DNA of 44,797 nt from Myxococcales bacterium. GTDB lineage: Bacteria > Myxococcota_A > Polyangia > Polyangiales > JAFGIB01. Below are positions 42,420-44,797 of the stretch, in pieces. The translations under genes were made by a program, and so were the position numbers. The first letter of the stretch is position 1. Every line of letters begins with the position of its first letter. Location: the NCBI GenBank assembly GCA_028817905.1, contig JAPPOR010000816.1:1-44797 (forward strand), written 5' to 3'. The notes beneath the pieces are model-generated. The model saw only the letters and a list, made by a program, of their open reading frames with translations, searched no databases and had not been told where the DNA came from.

Positions 42420-42654
42420 GCGCCGACCCCTCCCGACGTTGCAGCACCGTGTGACTCGAAGAATACCACTGAACCGGAAACGGGACCTCGCCTAAAGATG
42501 GGGCAGCACGTTGATATGGAGCAAACGCCTCGCTTCGAAGGGGCCCACTGCGGGGCGGCGTGAGGGTGTGGATCACGGACAGCAATATCCATATTCAGGG
42601 GACGAAACGGAAGGCATCTGCCACGCAGCGTCTGCTCGAGTAGGGTGACTGGCG
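42420..42654. promoter_or_regulatory. divergent promoter region
   Basis: 235 bp between the pseudokinase-globin gene and the winged-helix-like gene. An AT-rich patch (AATATCCATATT, near 42586) may contain a -10 element. No gene recognised. Confidence 0.35.
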
Positions 42655-43674
42655 ATGGACGCGAAGCTCCTCATCGACGGAATCGTTCAGCAGACGACGA
42701 TTCTGCTGGCCCAGGTCTCGACAGCCGCCGGGGTCCGCGCACCTCTCGCCCACGTAGCCGATCAGGTGTTCATCGAACTGGCCCGGGAAATCGAGGCCCA
42801 GGGCGTCAGGCGCAAGGTGGCCGCCGACATGTTTGGCCTGGCGCTGAGGACCTATCAGAAGCGGGTCCAGCGGCTGACGGGGGGGCCCCCGTCCCGCCAC
42901 CGTACGTTGTGGGAAGCGGTCTACGAGTTTCTGTCGCACAAGCAGCGCGTGACACGCGCGGAGGTCAACCAGCGCTTTCGATATGAGCCGGCCGAGCACG
43001 TGGGGGCCGTCCTATCGGATCTGGTGCAGCAGGGAATGGCGTTTGCGACTGGCCACGGGCAGGCAACGGTGTACCGGATCGTTGAGTCGGAGGACCGTGC
43101 AGCGCTGCTTGCCGACGGGACCGATGACGCGTTGACCGACATGGTCTGGTTGCATGTCTATCGGCATGGCCCGCTGCGCCGCTCCGAGTTGGAGTCTGCG
43201 TTCACGGTCGGCGAGCGACGCTTGACCGCGGCCGTCGACGTGCTGTCGCAACGGGGTCGCTTGCGCGCCCAGCTGGAGCGCGACCCGATCCTGGCCGCAG
43301 ACACCTTCGAGGTGCAGGTTGGAGACAAGCAGGGCTGGGAGGCGGCGGTGTTCGATCACTTCAGCACGGTTGCCACAGCGCTGGCGAGCAAGCTGCGCAT
43401 CGGCCCGCGGTCCAGTCACAACGACCGCGTTGGGGGAAGTACGCACAGCTTCGATGTGTATGCGGGACACCCCATGGAGGATGAGGTCTACGACCTGCTG
43501 CGTACGGTTCGGCAGCAGGTGGATGCCCTGTGGGAACGCGTCAGCCGCCACAACCGCGCGCATCCCGTTCACGATGATCGCAAAGTCAAGGTTTCGTTCT
43601 ATTTTGGTCAAACAGTATCCGATGCGGCCGAGGATGCCGCGGGACGAGGTGGGGAGCATGACACGCAAGAGTGA
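42655..43674 (+). CDS. winged-helix-like cytosolic protein, unknown function
   Basis: ATG at 42655; 339 residues, no signal or membrane helix. An N-terminal helix-turn-helix-like stretch (RRKVAADMFGLALRTYQKRVQRL) and two further winged-helix-like parts (WEAVYEFLSHKQRVTRAEVNQRFRY and MVWLHVYRHGPLRRSELESAF) suggest DNA binding. A C-terminal helical part of about 110 residues may be a coiled coil. I do not recognise the family. It overlaps the following lipoprotein gene by 17 nt, so the two are probably co-translated. Divergent from the pseudokinase-globin gene. Confidence 0.65.
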   Translation: MDAKLLIDGIVQQTTILLAQVSTAAGVRAPLAHVADQVFIELAREIEAQGVRRKVAADMFGLALRTYQKRVQRLTGGPPSRHRTLWEAVYEFLSHKQRVTRAEVNQRFRYEPAEHVGAVLSDLVQQGMAFATGHGQATVYRIVESEDRAALLADGTDDALTDMVWLHVYRHGPLRRSELESAFTVGERRLTAAVDVLSQRGRLRAQLERDPILAADTFEVQVGDKQGWEAAVFDHFSTVATALASKLRIGPRSSHNDRVGGSTHSFDVYAGHPMEDEVYDLLRTVRQQVDALWERVSRHNRAHPVHDDRKVKVSFYFGQTVSDAAEDAAGRGGEHDTQE

Positions 43675-44782
43675 AGGACAACTGACGGAGTTCGATCGGG
43701 TGAGCCGACAGGTGCTTGCACTGTCAGGTGTGATCACGGCGCTGCTTGTCGGCTGCGGGTTCACCACCCGACCACAGACGGACAGTCGGTCGAACTGGCT
43801 GCGGGCATGCGACGAGGATGCTGACTGCAGTAGCGAGCTAGCATGCGTATGCGGCGCATGCACCCAAGCTTGCGACCTGGAAACCGAGTGCGTAGGCGAG
43901 GGCATGGAGCTTTCGTGCCTGCGACCGGAGGATTTCGAAGGGCTCGGTGCGTGTGCATCGATGGAGTCGAGCCCAGTCCCCTCGGCCTGCCTACTTCCCT
44001 GCAGATCCGCCAGCGACTGTGGGGACGGGCTAGTGTGTGAGGGCGGGATCTGCATCGCGGAACCGGAACCAGCGGCGCCTCCGATTGCGGTTGGCGGCCC
44101 CGATGCGGGGCCGCAGGATCGGGAGGAACCCGGCACTGTGCCCGAGGTTGCCGCCTCGGACCAGGCGACTGCGGCTTCGGTCTCCGAGGAAGTGTCCGGA
44201 CAAGCGCCGAACAGTCCTCTTGGCGAAGAGTTTTCCGCGTGGTTGGGGGAATGGCCTCCGCAGCCACCGCCGCTACCCGGCGAGCCCGAGCTGCGGATCG
44301 ATGGCGAGCCGATCCCGTTCTTCCCCCCGGGCCTCTTCGACGAGGAAACGGGTCGGGCCCTGGCGGACTTCGATCCCTACCCGTACCAATTCGCGTGTCT
44401 GCTCGATGTCGACCCTGGCCGTGGGGGCCCTGTGCGCGTGTACTACGCCCATGCGCCGGGCACTATGGTGGAAGGTTTGCCCGCAGCTGACTGCCTGGAG
44501 GTGTGCCGCGGACCATATGACCTCCAGGGAACCATGGTTTCTAATGGCGCCTGTCCGGCTGCCTCCAGACCACGCTGCGCGACGACCAACGTCACGCGCT
44601 TTGTCAGCGGTGACGTCACCCGCGAGGCGTCGTTCACCTTCACCCCCAACGCGATCCTTCTGCACGTAAGCGTACATGGAGAGGGGAGCGAAGACCTTGA
44701 CTACACAACGAGAATTCCACTTGGAGCGTGTGTGGGGGACCTGCAGGCCATGCGGGACTGGATCGCCGCGAGCGACCCTTAG
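43658..44782 (+). CDS. Cys-rich secreted lipoprotein, unknown function
   Basis: The ATG at 43658 has a GGTGGGGAG ribosome site and is the last start that keeps the lipoprotein signal (ALSGVITALLVGC, Cys about 34). The 374-residue product has a Cys-rich N-terminal part (CDEDADCSSELACVCGACTQACD, then SDCGDGLVCEGGICI) in the style of small EGF/Dickkopf-like cysteine repeats seen in myxobacterial lipoproteins. A Pro/Glu-rich linker with PPQPPPLPGEP follows, then a C-terminal region with CLLDVDPGRGGPVRVYY and paired Cys that I do not recognise. It is probably displayed on the outer membrane. Function unknown. Confidence 0.75.
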   Translation: MTRKSEGQLTEFDRVSRQVLALSGVITALLVGCGFTTRPQTDSRSNWLRACDEDADCSSELACVCGACTQACDLETECVGEGMELSCLRPEDFEGLGACASMESSPVPSACLLPCRSASDCGDGLVCEGGICIAEPEPAAPPIAVGGPDAGPQDREEPGTVPEVAASDQATAASVSEEVSGQAPNSPLGEEFSAWLGEWPPQPPPLPGEPELRIDGEPIPFFPPGLFDEETGRALADFDPYPYQFACLLDVDPGRGGPVRVYYAHAPGTMVEGLPAADCLEVCRGPYDLQGTMVSNGACPAASRPRCATTNVTRFVSGDVTREASFTFTPNAILLHVSVHGEGSEDLDYTTRIPLGACVGDLQAMRDWIAASDP

Positions 44783-44797
44783 CCCGGCTCTCATGTT

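Overview
The window is about 45 kb of GC-rich, gene-dense bacterial chromosome. It most resembles the Myxococcota (a myxobacterium or relative). The clues are many predicted secreted lipoproteins with Cys-rich, Asp-rich or Ala/Lys-rich low-complexity regions, a DUF4215-type Myxococcus cysteine-rich repeat, a kinase-like membrane protein, and many orphan membrane proteins. No rRNA, tRNA, CRISPR, phage or transposase gene was recognised. The assignment rests on gene style only, not on a phylogenetic marker.

Layout. 1-2371: the end of a Lys/Ala-rich membrane protein and a small lipoprotein. 2383-4638: a divergent aldehyde dehydrogenase / thioesterase pair. 4651-7203: a large Cys-rich lipoprotein. 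7626-10257: a nucleotide-sugar dehydrogenase and glycosyltransferase pair. 10403-12307: an acetolactate-synthase-type enzyme preceded by a valine-rich leader peptide and an RBS-masking hairpin, which looks like a translation attenuator. 12626-16584: a heterodimeric ABC exporter. 16633-21457: a reverse-strand run with a small unknown protein, PlsC-type acyltransferase, HAD 5'-nucleotidase and a GT-C-like membrane protein. 21703-24331: an AraC regulator divergent from an acyl-CoA dehydrogenase, then a SpoIIAA-like protein.

From 24470 the window turns to corrinoids. Cobalamin riboswitch 1 precedes a tight salvage operon, cbiZ-cbiB-cobD, which strips and rebuilds the nucleotide-loop side of B12. 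Two polytopic membrane proteins follow, one of them HTTM / gamma-carboxylase-like. Cobalamin riboswitch 2 (about 30300-30505) then precedes a seven-gene, mostly overlapping operon (30619-40722). It encodes a beta-propeller lipoprotein (BtuG-like in architecture), a CobN-type chelatase with a signal peptide and C-terminal membrane anchor, an ExbB/MotA-like protein, a DUF2149/ExbD-like protein, a second CbiZ-family protein that is exported, a Tat-type lipoprotein nitrilase, and a PepSY-type membrane protein.

I read this second operon as a B12-repressed machine on the cell envelope that captures and processes corrinoids (or related tetrapyrroles). The proton-motive force would drive it through the ExbB/ExbD-like pair, and it would feed the cytosolic salvage operon next door. 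The parts are recognisable individually, and the CobN/ExbB/DUF2149 core resembles the hmu haem loci of Bacteroidota. The combination with an exported CbiZ, a Tat nitrilase and a propeller under a cobalamin riboswitch is the most interesting feature here. The window ends with a predicted pseudokinase-globin fusion (40803-42419) divergent from a two-gene unit: a winged-helix-like protein and a Cys-rich lipoprotein.
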